64,000 nucleotides of DNA from Pseudomonas sp. DG56-2 (lineage in GTDB: Bacteria; Pseudomonadota; Gammaproteobacteria; Pseudomonadales; Pseudomonadaceae): NCBI RefSeq assembly GCF_004803755.1, contig NZ_CP032311.1, forward strand, positions 3,178,501 to 3,242,500, given 5' to 3'. Below the pieces are notes generated by a model. It did not search any database. It was not told where the DNA came from and was given only the letters and a program-made list of their open reading frames with translations. Made by a program: the position numbers and the translations under genes. Positions 9,206 to 16,749 of this stretch are shown here, piece after piece. How positions within the stretch are numbered: the first letter of the stretch is position 1; every line of letters begins with the position of its first letter.

Positions 9206-10768
9206 TCAGCCAAGAAACAACCGATAGGCCGGGTTATCGGTTTCATCCCAATAGCGATAGCCCATGGCATCGAGGGTCGCCGGCATGTCTGCCTGCTCCT
9301 CTTCAGGCACCTCCAGCGCCGCGAACACTCGTGCTTCGGCAGCACCATGGTTCCGGTAATGGAACAGGCTGATGTTCCAGCGCTTGCCCAGACGTTCGAG
9401 AAAGCCCAGCAAGGCGCCCGGACGCTCCGGGAACTCGAAGCGCAACACGCGCTCGTCGGCATCCGGCCCGGCATGCCCGCCTACCGTATGGCGCACGTGC
9501 AGCTTGGCAAGTTCGTTGTCGGTCAGATCAAGCACGCTGTAGCCCTGGGCACGCAGGCTGGCCAACAGTTGATCACGAGGGTCATGCTGGGGGTGGGTCT
9601 GCACGCCTACAAACAAGCGAGCTTCCTTGCCTGGGTAATAGCGGTAGTTGAACTCGGTAATCTGACGCTTGCCCAGCGCCTGGCAGAAAGCCCTGAAACT
9701 CCCGGGCTGCTCGGGGATGGTCACGGCGATAATCGCTTCACGCTGCTCGCCCAGCTCGGCACGCTCGGCAACATGGCGCAGGCGGTCAAAATTGACATTG
9801 GCGCCCGAATCGATGGCCACCAGCGTCTGCCCGCTGATGTGTTCACGCGCGACGTACTTCTTGATCCCCGCTACTGCCAAAGCACCGGAGGGCTCGGTGA
9901 TCGAGCGGGTGTCGTCGTAGATATCCTTGATGGCGGCACACAGCTCATCATTGCTGACCGTGATGACCTCATCCACATAATGCCGGCACACCTCAAAGCA
10001 GTGGGTACCGATCTGCGCCACCGCCACGCCCTCGGCAAAGCTGCCAACCTGCGCGAGCACCACCCGCTCGCCAGCCAGCATGGCGGCCTGCAGGCAATTG
10101 GAGTCCTGGGGCTCGACACCAATGACTTTCACTTCAGGTCGCAGGTATTTGACATAGGCGGCAATCCCGGCGATCAACCCACCGCCACCGACCGGGACGA
10201 AGATTGCATCCAGTGCCCCGGGTTGCTGGCGCAGGATTTCCATGGCCACGGTGCCCTGGCCGGCAATCACATCCGGGTCGTCAAACGGTGGGACAAACGT
10301 CGCGCCTTCGCTGTCGGCCAGTTTCAAGGCATGGGCCAGCGCATGAGGAAAGCTGTCGCCATGCAACACCACTTCGCCACCGCGTGAACGTACGCCGTTC
10401 ACTTTAAGCTCGGGGGTGGTGGTTGGCATGACGATGGTTGCGCGCATGCCCAGCTCACGGGCGGCCAGGGCTACGCCTTGGGCATGGTTACCGGCCGAGG
10501 CAGTGATTACGCCACGGGCACGTTGAGCGGCGCTGAGTCGGCTTAGGCGATTGTAGGCACCACGGATCTTGAACGAGAAGGTCGGCTGCAAGTCTTCGCG
10601 CTTGAGCAGTACCTGGTTGTCCAGGGCCTCGGACAAGGCAGGCGCGCGTTGCAAGGGCGTCTCGATGGCCAGGTCGTACACCGGGGCAGCAAGAATGCGC
10701 CGCACATAGTCGGACAGCAGATTCAGCGACGCGGACGGTGTGCGAGGGCTAACGGCAAGGCTGGTCAT
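9206..10768 (-). CDS. ilvA: Biosynthetic threonine dehydratase (threonine ammonia-lyase)
   Basis: A 520-residue PLP enzyme deaminating L-threonine to 2-oxobutanoate, the first committed step of isoleucine synthesis. The N-terminal fold-type II catalytic domain carries the PLP lysine motif SFKIRGAYNR (about 65-75), SAGNHAQGVA and the phosphate-binding VGGGGLIAG. The C-terminus (about 340-520) has two ACT-like regulatory repeats (EQPGSFRAF and ERPGALLGF), which in the family bind Ile and Val. An AGGAG 6 bases ahead of the ATG fixes the start. It is preceded by a leader peptide and attenuator (10809-10914), so expression is probably controlled by isoleucine supply. Confidence 0.95.
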   Translation of the reverse strand: MTSLAVSPRTPSASLNLLSDYVRRILAAPVYDLAIETPLQRAPALSEALDNQVLLKREDLQPTFSFKIRGAYNRLSRLSAAQRARGVITASAGNHAQGVALAARELGMRATIVMPTTTPELKVNGVRSRGGEVVLHGDSFPHALAHALKLADSEGATFVPPFDDPDVIAGQGTVAMEILRQQPGALDAIFVPVGGGGLIAGIAAYVKYLRPEVKVIGVEPQDSNCLQAAMLAGERVVLAQVGSFAEGVAVAQIGTHCFEVCRHYVDEVITVSNDELCAAIKDIYDDTRSITEPSGALAVAGIKKYVAREHISGQTLVAIDSGANVNFDRLRHVAERAELGEQREAIIAVTIPEQPGSFRAFCQALGKRQITEFNYRYYPGKEARLFVGVQTHPQHDPRDQLLASLRAQGYSVLDLTDNELAKLHVRHTVGGHAGPDADERVLRFEFPERPGALLGFLERLGKRWNISLFHYRNHGAAEARVFAALEVPEEEQADMPATLDAMGYRYWDETDNPAYRLFLG

Positions 10769-10808
10769 CAGTGACTCCTGGTTTTTTTAAAGTGCCCAGG
10801 AGAGAGAG

Positions 10809-10833
10809 AAAAAACCCGCCTCCAGGGCGGGTT
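10809..10833 (-). terminator. Attenuator terminator upstream of ilvA
   Basis: On the minus strand AACCCGCC (10833-10826), a 5-base loop and GGCGGGTT (10820-10813) form a perfect 8-bp stem followed by a T-run. It lies 40 bases before the ilvA ATG and 16 bases after a leader-peptide stop codon. The GGCGGG at 10858-10853, in the last codons of the leader, can pair with the CCCGCC of the 5' arm (10831-10826) as an antiterminator. This arrangement is that of classical amino-acid attenuation. Confidence 0.85.
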
Positions 10834-10848
10834 CTGTGCAAGTGCCAG

Positions 10849-10914
10849 CTAGCCCGCCAACTCGATAATGGCGGTAATAATGCTGTGCTGAGGCAAGTGC
10901 AGGAATGTGTTCAT
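10849..10914 (-). CDS. ilvA leader peptide, 21 codons (Ile-rich)
   Basis: A short reading frame beginning MNTFLHLPQH. Residues 12-17 are Ile-Ile-Thr-Ala-Ile-Ile (codons ATT ATT ACC GCC ATT ATC), then Glu-Leu-Ala-Gly and TAG. Four Ile codons in six positions immediately before a terminator and antiterminator pair mark a ribosome-stalling control codon block for isoleucine. The stop codon is placed so that a non-stalled ribosome covers GGCGGG and lets the terminator form, while stalling at the Ile codons frees it. No good Shine-Dalgarno sequence precedes the ATG, and the predicted transcription start is at or next to the ATG. The gene is too short for routine calling. Confidence 0.8.
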   Translation of the reverse strand: MNTFLHLPQHSIITAIIELAG

Positions 10915-10921
10915 GCCAGCG

Positions 10922-10951
10922 AAACTAGCGTAGTCACCCAGGCTAAGTCAA
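10922..10951 (-). promoter_or_regulatory. Predicted sigma70 promoter of the ilvA leader
   Basis: TTGACT (10951-10946) and TAGTTT (10927-10922) are separated by 18 bases on the minus strand. Transcription would begin about 7 bases downstream, next to the leader ATG at 10914, giving a leaderless or nearly leaderless transcript. The -10 match is only moderate. Confidence 0.5.
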
Positions 10952-11067
10952 GCGTCCAAATCCCTCTCGCTCATTGGACAAGCACTGCTTCTGCTGCTTG
11001 TATCTAAGGCCTACAGAGTACCGAAAGCGCGCCGCGCAGAACCCTGGCAAGGGACGAGGAAGGAGCA

Positions 11068-12225
11068 ATGGCGTACACAGTCATGATGGTATTTGGCACA
11101 CGCCCTGAAGCTATCAAAATGGCGCCCCTGGCCCAGTTGCTTCGCCAGTGGCCTGATATAGACCTGAACATCTGCTCCACTGGCCAACACCGCGAAATGC
11201 TCCAACAAGTGCTTAGGGACTTTGGCTTGAGTGTCGATGAAGACCTGCACGTCATGACCCAAAACCAATCCCTCAACGGCTTGTCGCAGGAGCTTTTGGA
11301 GCAACTGAGCGCCACCTATGCGCAGATCAAGCCGGACATTGTCCTCGTTCATGGCGGCACCACCACCAGCTTCATCGCGGCCCTCGCCGCCTTCAACCAA
11401 CAGATCCCCATCGCTCACGTCGAGGCCGGCCTGCGTACCGGCAACCTCAAGGAGCCCTGGCCAGAAGAAGCCAACCGCCGCCTGACCGGCGTCATCACCG
11501 ACCTGCACTTCGCGCCGACCACCAAGTCCCGCGACAATCTGCTGCGCGAAGGCGTGCCGCTTGAGAATATCGAGGTGACCGGCAATACGGTAATCGATGC
11601 CTTGCTGTGGATGCGCGAACACCTGAACAAGAGTCGCTGGAAACCCTCTCCCGACTCACCCCTGGCACAACTGCGCGATGACCAGCGCATGGTGCTGATC
11701 ACCGGCCACCGACGGGAGAACTTCGGCCCTGCGTTCGAGCGTATCTGCCTGGCCGTGGCCGAGCTTGCCCTGCGTTACCCGCAGGTGAAATTCGTCTACC
11801 CGGTACACCTGAACCCACAGGTACAAAAGGCTGCGTACGCCCTGCTCTCGCATCAGCCGAACATCCTGCTGGTGGCACCCCAGGACTACCAGCATTTCGT
11901 CTGGCTGATGGACCGGGCCTATTTGATACTTACCGACTCCGGCGGCATCCAGGAAGAAGCGCCTGCCCTGGGCAAGCCACTGCTGGTGTTGCGCAAGGTG
12001 ACTGAACGGCCATCGGTGCTTGAGGGCGGCACAGTAAAACTGGTCGGCACCCAGACCGAACGAATCGTCAAGGAAACCAGTGTTTTGCTCGACGACCCTG
12101 ACGCCTATAAAAAAATGAACCGCGCGTTCAGCCCCTATGGCGATGGCCATGCCAGTGAGCGTATTGCCGAACGTTTGAGCCGCTGGCTCGAGGAACGTGC
12201 CAACGGAGGCGGGCGGCTTTTTTGA
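11068..12225 (+). CDS. wecB: UDP-N-acetylglucosamine 2-epimerase (non-hydrolysing)
   Basis: A 385-residue GT-B-fold enzyme interconverting UDP-GlcNAc and UDP-ManNAc for surface polysaccharide synthesis. Family motifs present are GTRPEAIKMAPL at the N-terminus, CSTGQHREML, HVEAGLRTGN (about 118-127), TGHRREN and TDSGGIQEEA (about 290-299), which hold the catalytic Asp/Glu/His set. Length is typical. AAGGAG 5 bases before the ATG fixes the start. It stands alone here, without other polysaccharide genes, and is followed by the repeat region. Confidence 0.95.
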   Translation: MAYTVMMVFGTRPEAIKMAPLAQLLRQWPDIDLNICSTGQHREMLQQVLRDFGLSVDEDLHVMTQNQSLNGLSQELLEQLSATYAQIKPDIVLVHGGTTTSFIAALAAFNQQIPIAHVEAGLRTGNLKEPWPEEANRRLTGVITDLHFAPTTKSRDNLLREGVPLENIEVTGNTVIDALLWMREHLNKSRWKPSPDSPLAQLRDDQRMVLITGHRRENFGPAFERICLAVAELALRYPQVKFVYPVHLNPQVQKAAYALLSHQPNILLVAPQDYQHFVWLMDRAYLILTDSGGIQEEAPALGKPLLVLRKVTERPSVLEGGTVKLVGTQTERIVKETSVLLDDPDAYKKMNRAFSPYGDGHASERIAERLSRWLEERANGGGRLF

Positions 12226-12583
12226 GGTTGTTCACGGAATTCCGGGAACTACGCACCGGGGCCTGCTAGCGAGTGAGCACCGGAATGTGGCTCGAATGGC
12301 GATGAACATATCCGTTTGTTGGGGTGGCACTACTGGCCGGCTTCGCTTTTACGGCGACCCACTTTCGTCGGGGTGTATGGACCGGACACATGGTGGACAC
12401 GTGTACGGAGACATCGTTGACACATTATCGCCTGCCATCCGGGTTGTCCCTTCGGTAGGTTGAGTGTAGGTATTGCGTAGTCGGGTGCAGCCTAGACAAA
12501 AGGGATGCGCCGTAAGAGCGCAAAGGAGATCCGAAACCGCCTAAGCCAATGGATCAGCACTGGCTGAATGGGGCACCACCTAC

Positions 12584-13215
12584 GCACCGGAATGTGGCTC
12601 AGGTGTCGATGGGCATATCCGTTTGATGTGGTGGCACCACTGGCTGGTTTCGCCTTTACGGCGACCCGCTTTTGTCGGGGCAAAAGTGGGCAAAACCCCC
12701 TGTCCCTGCATCCGGCCCTACGCTGCGCTTCGGGTTCCCTCATTCCACCCTTGCTCCCGTGGGGACCGCGCCGAAGGGCCGTCCTGGCCCTGCGGCGCTC
12801 GCCGGCCATCCATGGCCGTCGCCCCACTACGCAAGGGTTCCATTCGGCCTACTGAAGGGACGATTTGTGGCGTCTGCACGATTTGTGTAGGTAGAAGCAC
12901 AGCAGCGGCAACGGCAACAGCGAGGTGCTGGTGTGCAGCTTTTGCTTTTGATCTGGCTCTTCGTACATCGCCAGCCCAGACACCCTGGATCGTCCCTTCA
13001 GTAGGCTGAGTGTAGGTATTGCGTAGTCGGGTGCAGGCCATGGATGGCCTGCGAGCACCGTAGGGCCAGGACGGCCCTTCGGTGCGGTCCCGACGGGAGC
13101 AATGCCGGAGCGAAGGGACCCGGAGCGCAGCGCAGGGCCGAATGCAGGGACACACGGTTTTGGTTCCTTTTGCCAAGACAAAAGGGACCCGCCGTAAGGG
13201 CGGAAGGGGCCAACA
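12584..13215 (+). repeat. Complete X-core-Y composite inverted-repeat element, copy 1
   Basis: Arm X (about 12584-12880) begins GCACCGGAATGTGGCTC and arm Y (about 12985-13215) ends near the GCCGTAAGGGCGG hairpin. Y read on the opposite strand is a diverged homologue of X, so the unit is a giant imperfect inverted repeat. The roughly 100-bp core holds a short hexamer tract (12903-12920). Hairpins in arm Y: GCAGGCCAT/ATGGCCTGC (13033-13052), AGGGCC/GGCCCT (13062-13078), an 11-bp stem at 13162-13189 with one G-T pair, and CCGCC/GGCGG at 13189-13203. Confidence 0.8.
12903..12920. repeat. Short hexamer tract in element core (about 3 units)
   Basis: CAGCGG CAACGG CAACAG; on the other strand this is CTGTTG CCGTTG CCGCTG. 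It is the same hexamer as the long tract at 49515 but with only about three units. Confidence 0.75.
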
Positions 13216-13255
13216 GCGCCGCCGCATCGAATGGATAAGCTCACAGCCTCAAATC

Positions 13256-13320
13256 CCAGCCCAGCCCAGCCCAGCCCAGCCCAGCCCAGCCCAGCCCAAA
13301 GATCATGCCCAAAGATCATG
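13256..13320. repeat. CCAGC pentamer tract and 13-bp tandem duplication
   Basis: Eight perfect CCAGC units (13256-13295) run into two copies of CCCAAAGATCATG (13295-13307 and 13308-13320). Such a tract is likely length-variable between strains. It lies at the outer edge of the repeat locus, 75 bp from the stop of the downstream histidine kinase gene. Confidence 0.85.
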
Positions 13321-13395
13321 CCCCCGGGATTTCGTGAAGAACCTTTTTTGAGCAGGCCAAGCTACTTCGCTAAGTTGAGCGCTAACAACGACCAC

Positions 13396-14694
13396 TCAAC
13401 CTCGCGGTAGACGAATCCGGAACTGCGCGCCACCCAAGGCTGACTGGGCCACGGTCAAGGTACCGCCCTGCCCTTCGATCGCCCGTCGGCTGATTGCCAG
13501 GCCAAGACCAAACCCACCGGTAGCGCGATCCCGGCTACGGTCCAGGCGATAGAACGGTTGGAATATCAGCTCGCGCTGGTCGGGGGGAATACCGATACCG
13601 TCATCCTCGACCGTCAACAGGCAGTGACCTTCGCTGTCCAGGCTCAAGCGTAGCAATAGCTGCCGGTCACAGTAACGCATGGCGTTGCGCACCAGATTCT
13701 GCACTGCCCGTGCCGTCAGGCGCGGATCAAGGATAAAGCGCGGCAAGTTGTCATCGGCGCGGACCTGCCACTCGATACCGCGACCATCGAGTTCTTCGGC
13801 AAAGCTGCCAAGTATGCTGTCGACCAGTTCCAGCAACGAAACCTCGACCCGCTCGCGCGCCTGATCAGCATTCTGCAAACGACTATAGGACAGCAGTTCA
13901 AGCACCAGCTCATCCAGCTCGCGCACATGCCCGACCAACTCCAGCAAGCGCTTGCGACAGTTGAAGGGCACTTCGTCGAACAGCAACACCAGACCAAAAT
14001 CAAGGCGGGTCAGCGGTGTGCGCAGCTCGTGGGAAACTGCATTGAGTAACTCACGCTGCTGAGTCAGCAAGCGCTCGACGTCCTGGGCCATGGTGTCGAA
14101 CACCTGAGCCAGCTCGCCAATGTTCGAACTGGCGGGTATCTGCGTACGCTCCGACAAGTGCCCCTGCCCCAGGCTGCGAGCAGTCACCTTAAGGCGTTCC
14201 AGATCACGCCAGTGCGGCCACACCCACAGCAGCAAACAGCCGAGCATGGCGGCACCTATCAGTACCGTAACGCCCCAGGACAGCAGGTTGATGTCCATGG
14301 GGTCCGGCGGGCTGCGCAATTCCACTGCCCAGGTCGCATCAAGCGGCGCCAACGCCGAATCGTAATAGCCCCAATCGCCCAGACGCACGACGTTTTCACC
14401 GCTCGCCAGGCGCGCGCGGTCGGCAGGCGACAAGCCGATCTGGTCCTGACGCCGCAGTTCAATTTGCAACGGGTCGAAATCGGCTGCCAGTTCCCGCGCC
14501 ACGGCCGGCCAGCGCTCGGCCGGTACCTGGTGAAAGCGCTCGACAATGAGCTTTTGCACACCCTTGGCCTGATCCAGGTTGTAGGCGATAAAACGCTCAT
14601 GAAAGGCGCCGACGATGGCGTCGGGAATCAGCAGCAGCGCTCCGGCGTAGGCGACGATGATCACCAAGTACAGGCGAACCAGAATCTTCAGCAT
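13396..14694 (-). CDS. Sensor histidine kinase (RstB/ParS-like)
   Basis: A 432-residue inner-membrane kinase. TM1 lies at about 7-27, a periplasmic sensor segment (about 28-150) follows, then TM2 (about 153-178), HAMP, HisKA with phospho-His in NAVSHELRTPLTRLDF (about 234), and HATPase with N, G1 and G2 boxes (NLVRNAMRY, DDGIGIPPDQ, GGFGLGLAI). It forms an operon with the response regulator gene upstream (6 bp between the genes). It is divergent from an RND pump, so pump control is a reasonable inference, as for ParRS-type systems. The signal sensed is unknown. Confidence 0.88.
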   Translation of the reverse strand: MLKILVRLYLVIIVAYAGALLLIPDAIVGAFHERFIAYNLDQAKGVQKLIVERFHQVPAERWPAVARELAADFDPLQIELRRQDQIGLSPADRARLASGENVVRLGDWGYYDSALAPLDATWAVELRSPPDPMDINLLSWGVTVLIGAAMLGCLLLWVWPHWRDLERLKVTARSLGQGHLSERTQIPASSNIGELAQVFDTMAQDVERLLTQQRELLNAVSHELRTPLTRLDFGLVLLFDEVPFNCRKRLLELVGHVRELDELVLELLSYSRLQNADQARERVEVSLLELVDSILGSFAEELDGRGIEWQVRADDNLPRFILDPRLTARAVQNLVRNAMRYCDRQLLLRLSLDSEGHCLLTVEDDGIGIPPDQRELIFQPFYRLDRSRDRATGGFGLGLAISRRAIEGQGGTLTVAQSALGGAQFRIRLPRG

Positions 14695-14700
14695 GCGGCG

Positions 14701-15408
14701 TCAGAACTCCCATTCCACGCGACTGAACAAATAACCCTTGCCCCACACCGTCTTGATCTTGCGGGCCTCGCCGGCACTGTCGTCGAACTTTCGCCGTAAC
14801 TTGGAGATCGCCACGTCCACGGAGCGATCGGTGCCATTGAATTCGATGCCACGCAACTGTTGCAGTATCCGGTCACGGCTAAGCACGACGCCGGCATTGC
14901 GCGCCAGCACCACCAGCAAGTTGTACTCGCCACTGGAGAGCTCGACCAGTTGTTCACGCCAGAACACATTGCGCTCCGCCAGGTCGATTCGCAGACCGCC
15001 AACCACAATCAGGTCGGTCTCCATACGGGGTTCATTGACGCTGCTGCGGCGCAGCAAGGTGCGCACCCGGGCCAGCAGTACCCGAGGCTCGCAAGGTTTG
15101 GTGACATAGTCGTCAGCACCCATTTCCAGACCTAGCACCTGGTCATGACTGTCATCACGAGCGGTCAGCATCAGAATCGGCAAGGACTGCGACTCTGCCC
15201 GCAACAAGCGGCACACCTGGAGTCCATCGAGGCCCGGCAGCATCAGGTCGAGAATCACCAGGTCCGGCTTGTTGCGTCGAGCCTCCGCCAGCACGTGGTC
15301 GCCACGGGCAATTACCGTGACACAGAAATCGTTGCGCTGCAGGTAGCTGGCGATCAGTTCGGACAAGGCGCAGTCGTCTTCGACCAGGAGGATGTTCGGC
15401 ATGGGCAA
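14701..15408 (-). CDS. OmpR/RstA-family response regulator
   Basis: A 235-residue DNA-binding regulator. The receiver domain (about 1-120) has the acidic pocket VEDD, phospho-acceptor Asp in LVILDLMLPGLDG (about 53) and the switch Lys in DDYVTKPCEP. The C-terminal winged helix (about 135-232) ends in the usual DVAISKLRRKF and KTVWGKGYLFS. It is paired with the kinase gene downstream and divergent from the RND efflux operon with a 151-bp gap that would hold both promoters. Confidence 0.9.
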   Translation of the reverse strand: MPMPNILLVEDDCALSELIASYLQRNDFCVTVIARGDHVLAEARRNKPDLVILDLMLPGLDGLQVCRLLRAESQSLPILMLTARDDSHDQVLGLEMGADDYVTKPCEPRVLLARVRTLLRRSSVNEPRMETDLIVVGGLRIDLAERNVFWREQLVELSSGEYNLLVVLARNAGVVLSRDRILQQLRGIEFNGTDRSVDVAISKLRRKFDDSAGEARKIKTVWGKGYLFSRVEWEF

Positions 15409-15559
15409 TTTGACAGGATGGGAAAGTCAGGCAAGGATATAGGACCTTGCGCGCCGCCAGCGCAACCCTTCACACTTTTTCACACTCGGCCTACACAGCT
15501 TAACAGTTGGACGTTGGCCTCCTGCCTTAGCATTGCCGGGTCATTTATGGAAGATCCGC

Positions 15560-16738
15560 ATGTTCAGTTCAAGCCCCGTCCGTCCGCGCACCCTGTTGCC
15601 GCTGCTGGTCGTCATGTTGTCCCTTGGCGCCTGTAACGACGGCGTACCCGAAGAACAGAAAGCGCCGCCCAGCACCGTCAGTATCGAAACGGTGACCGTT
15701 CAACCCCTGGCCATCAGCACCGAACTCAACGGTCGCATCCTGGCGCCCCGTGTCGCTGAAGTTCGCGCACGTGTTGCGGGCGTGGTACTCAAGCGCGTGT
15801 ACCGTGAAGGCAGCGACGTCAAGCAGGGCGATGTGCTGTTCCGAATTGATCCTGCACCTTTCCAGGCCGACTTCGACAGCGCGCGTGCCATCCTGGCCAA
15901 GGCCGAAGCGACGCGCTACCAAGCACGCCTGCAGGATCAACGCTATCGCGAGCTGATCACCATCAATGCCATCAGCCGCCAGGATCACGACAACGCACGC
16001 GCCGCAATGATGCAGGCCGATGCCGCCGTAGCCGAAGCGAAAGCTGCGCTGGAGCGGGCCAGGCTAAACCTTGGCTACGCGACCGTAACGGCACCGATTT
16101 CCGGCCGAATTGGCCGTGCCTTGGTGACTGAAGGCGCATTAGTGGGGCAGAACGAAAGCACCCCACTGGCGACCATTCAGCAATTGGACCCGATCCACGC
16201 CGATGTAACTCAGTCGACCCGCGAACTCAACGCCCTGCGGCGAGCCCTGCGCGCTGGCGAATTGCAGCAGGTTGGCCGGGACCAGGCCAGCGCCACCTTG
16301 ATTCAGGACGACGGCACGCCTTACCCGCTGCCCGGCAAGCTGCTGTTCTCGGACATCAGCGTCGATCCAAGCACCGGGCAGATCACCCTGCGCAGCGAGT
16401 TCCCCAATCCAGACCTCGACCTGCTGCCCGGCAGTTTTATCCGCGTGCGCCTGGAGCAAGCCATCAAGCAGCAAGGGATCAGCGTGCCACAACGGGCCAT
16501 CCTGCGTGACAGCGCGGGCAATCCACGGGTATTGCTGGTGGATGCCCAGCAGCGTATCAGCGAGCGGCCAGTGGTACTCAGTAGCGTGCAGAACGACCGC
16601 TGGATCGTCAGCCAAGGCCTGTCCCCGGGTGACAGGGTGGTGGTCGAGGGTTTGCAGCACGTCAATCCGGGCGACCAGGTACAGGTCGATAACGCGGGCA
16701 AGGACGCCCCTTCCATCGCCAAGACCATCGGCCAGTGA
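15560..16738 (+). CDS. RND efflux membrane fusion lipoprotein (MFP)
   Basis: Periplasmic adaptor of a tripartite multidrug pump. The ATG at 15560 has GGAAG 6 bases upstream and gives a lipoprotein signal with lipobox LGAC (Cys about residue 25), as in MexA/AcrA; an ATG 27 bases upstream is less likely. The biotinyl-lipoyl-like halves VAEVRARVAGVV and ATVTAPISGRIGRAL flank an alpha-helical hairpin. It is about 392 residues, normal for the family. It is followed 11 bp later by the transporter gene. No outer-membrane channel gene follows. Confidence 0.9.
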   Translation: MFSSSPVRPRTLLPLLVVMLSLGACNDGVPEEQKAPPSTVSIETVTVQPLAISTELNGRILAPRVAEVRARVAGVVLKRVYREGSDVKQGDVLFRIDPAPFQADFDSARAILAKAEATRYQARLQDQRYRELITINAISRQDHDNARAAMMQADAAVAEAKAALERARLNLGYATVTAPISGRIGRALVTEGALVGQNESTPLATIQQLDPIHADVTQSTRELNALRRALRAGELQQVGRDQASATLIQDDGTPYPLPGKLLFSDISVDPSTGQITLRSEFPNPDLDLLPGSFIRVRLEQAIKQQGISVPQRAILRDSAGNPRVLLVDAQQRISERPVVLSSVQNDRWIVSQGLSPGDRVVVEGLQHVNPGDQVQVDNAGKDAPSIAKTIGQ

Positions 16739-16749
16739 GGGCCTGATTC

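Larger units (their letters stand above)
12226..13395. repeat. Gene-free mosaic of dispersed structured repeats, locus 1
   Basis: About 1.17 kb with no credible gene. It contains, in order: part of arm X (about 12271-12373), a 65-70-bp insert of unrelated sequence, an internally deleted arm Y in inverted orientation (about 12444-12566), a complete X-core-Y unit (12584-13215), a pentamer tract and a short tandem duplication. The same modules recur at 49436-50760. Several overlapping frames are open on both strands, which I attribute to GC-rich repeat composition. Confidence 0.85.

Noticed and set aside
9050..10387. A 445-codon open frame opposite ilvA.
   Set aside because: Antisense shadow of ilvA, whose catalytic motifs are unambiguous.
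12568..13351. Several overlapping open frames of 60-170 codons in repeat locus 1, on both strands.
   Set aside because: They lie within the inverted-repeat modules, no frame stands out as conserved between copies, and the conserved features are hairpins with compensatory changes. They look compositional.
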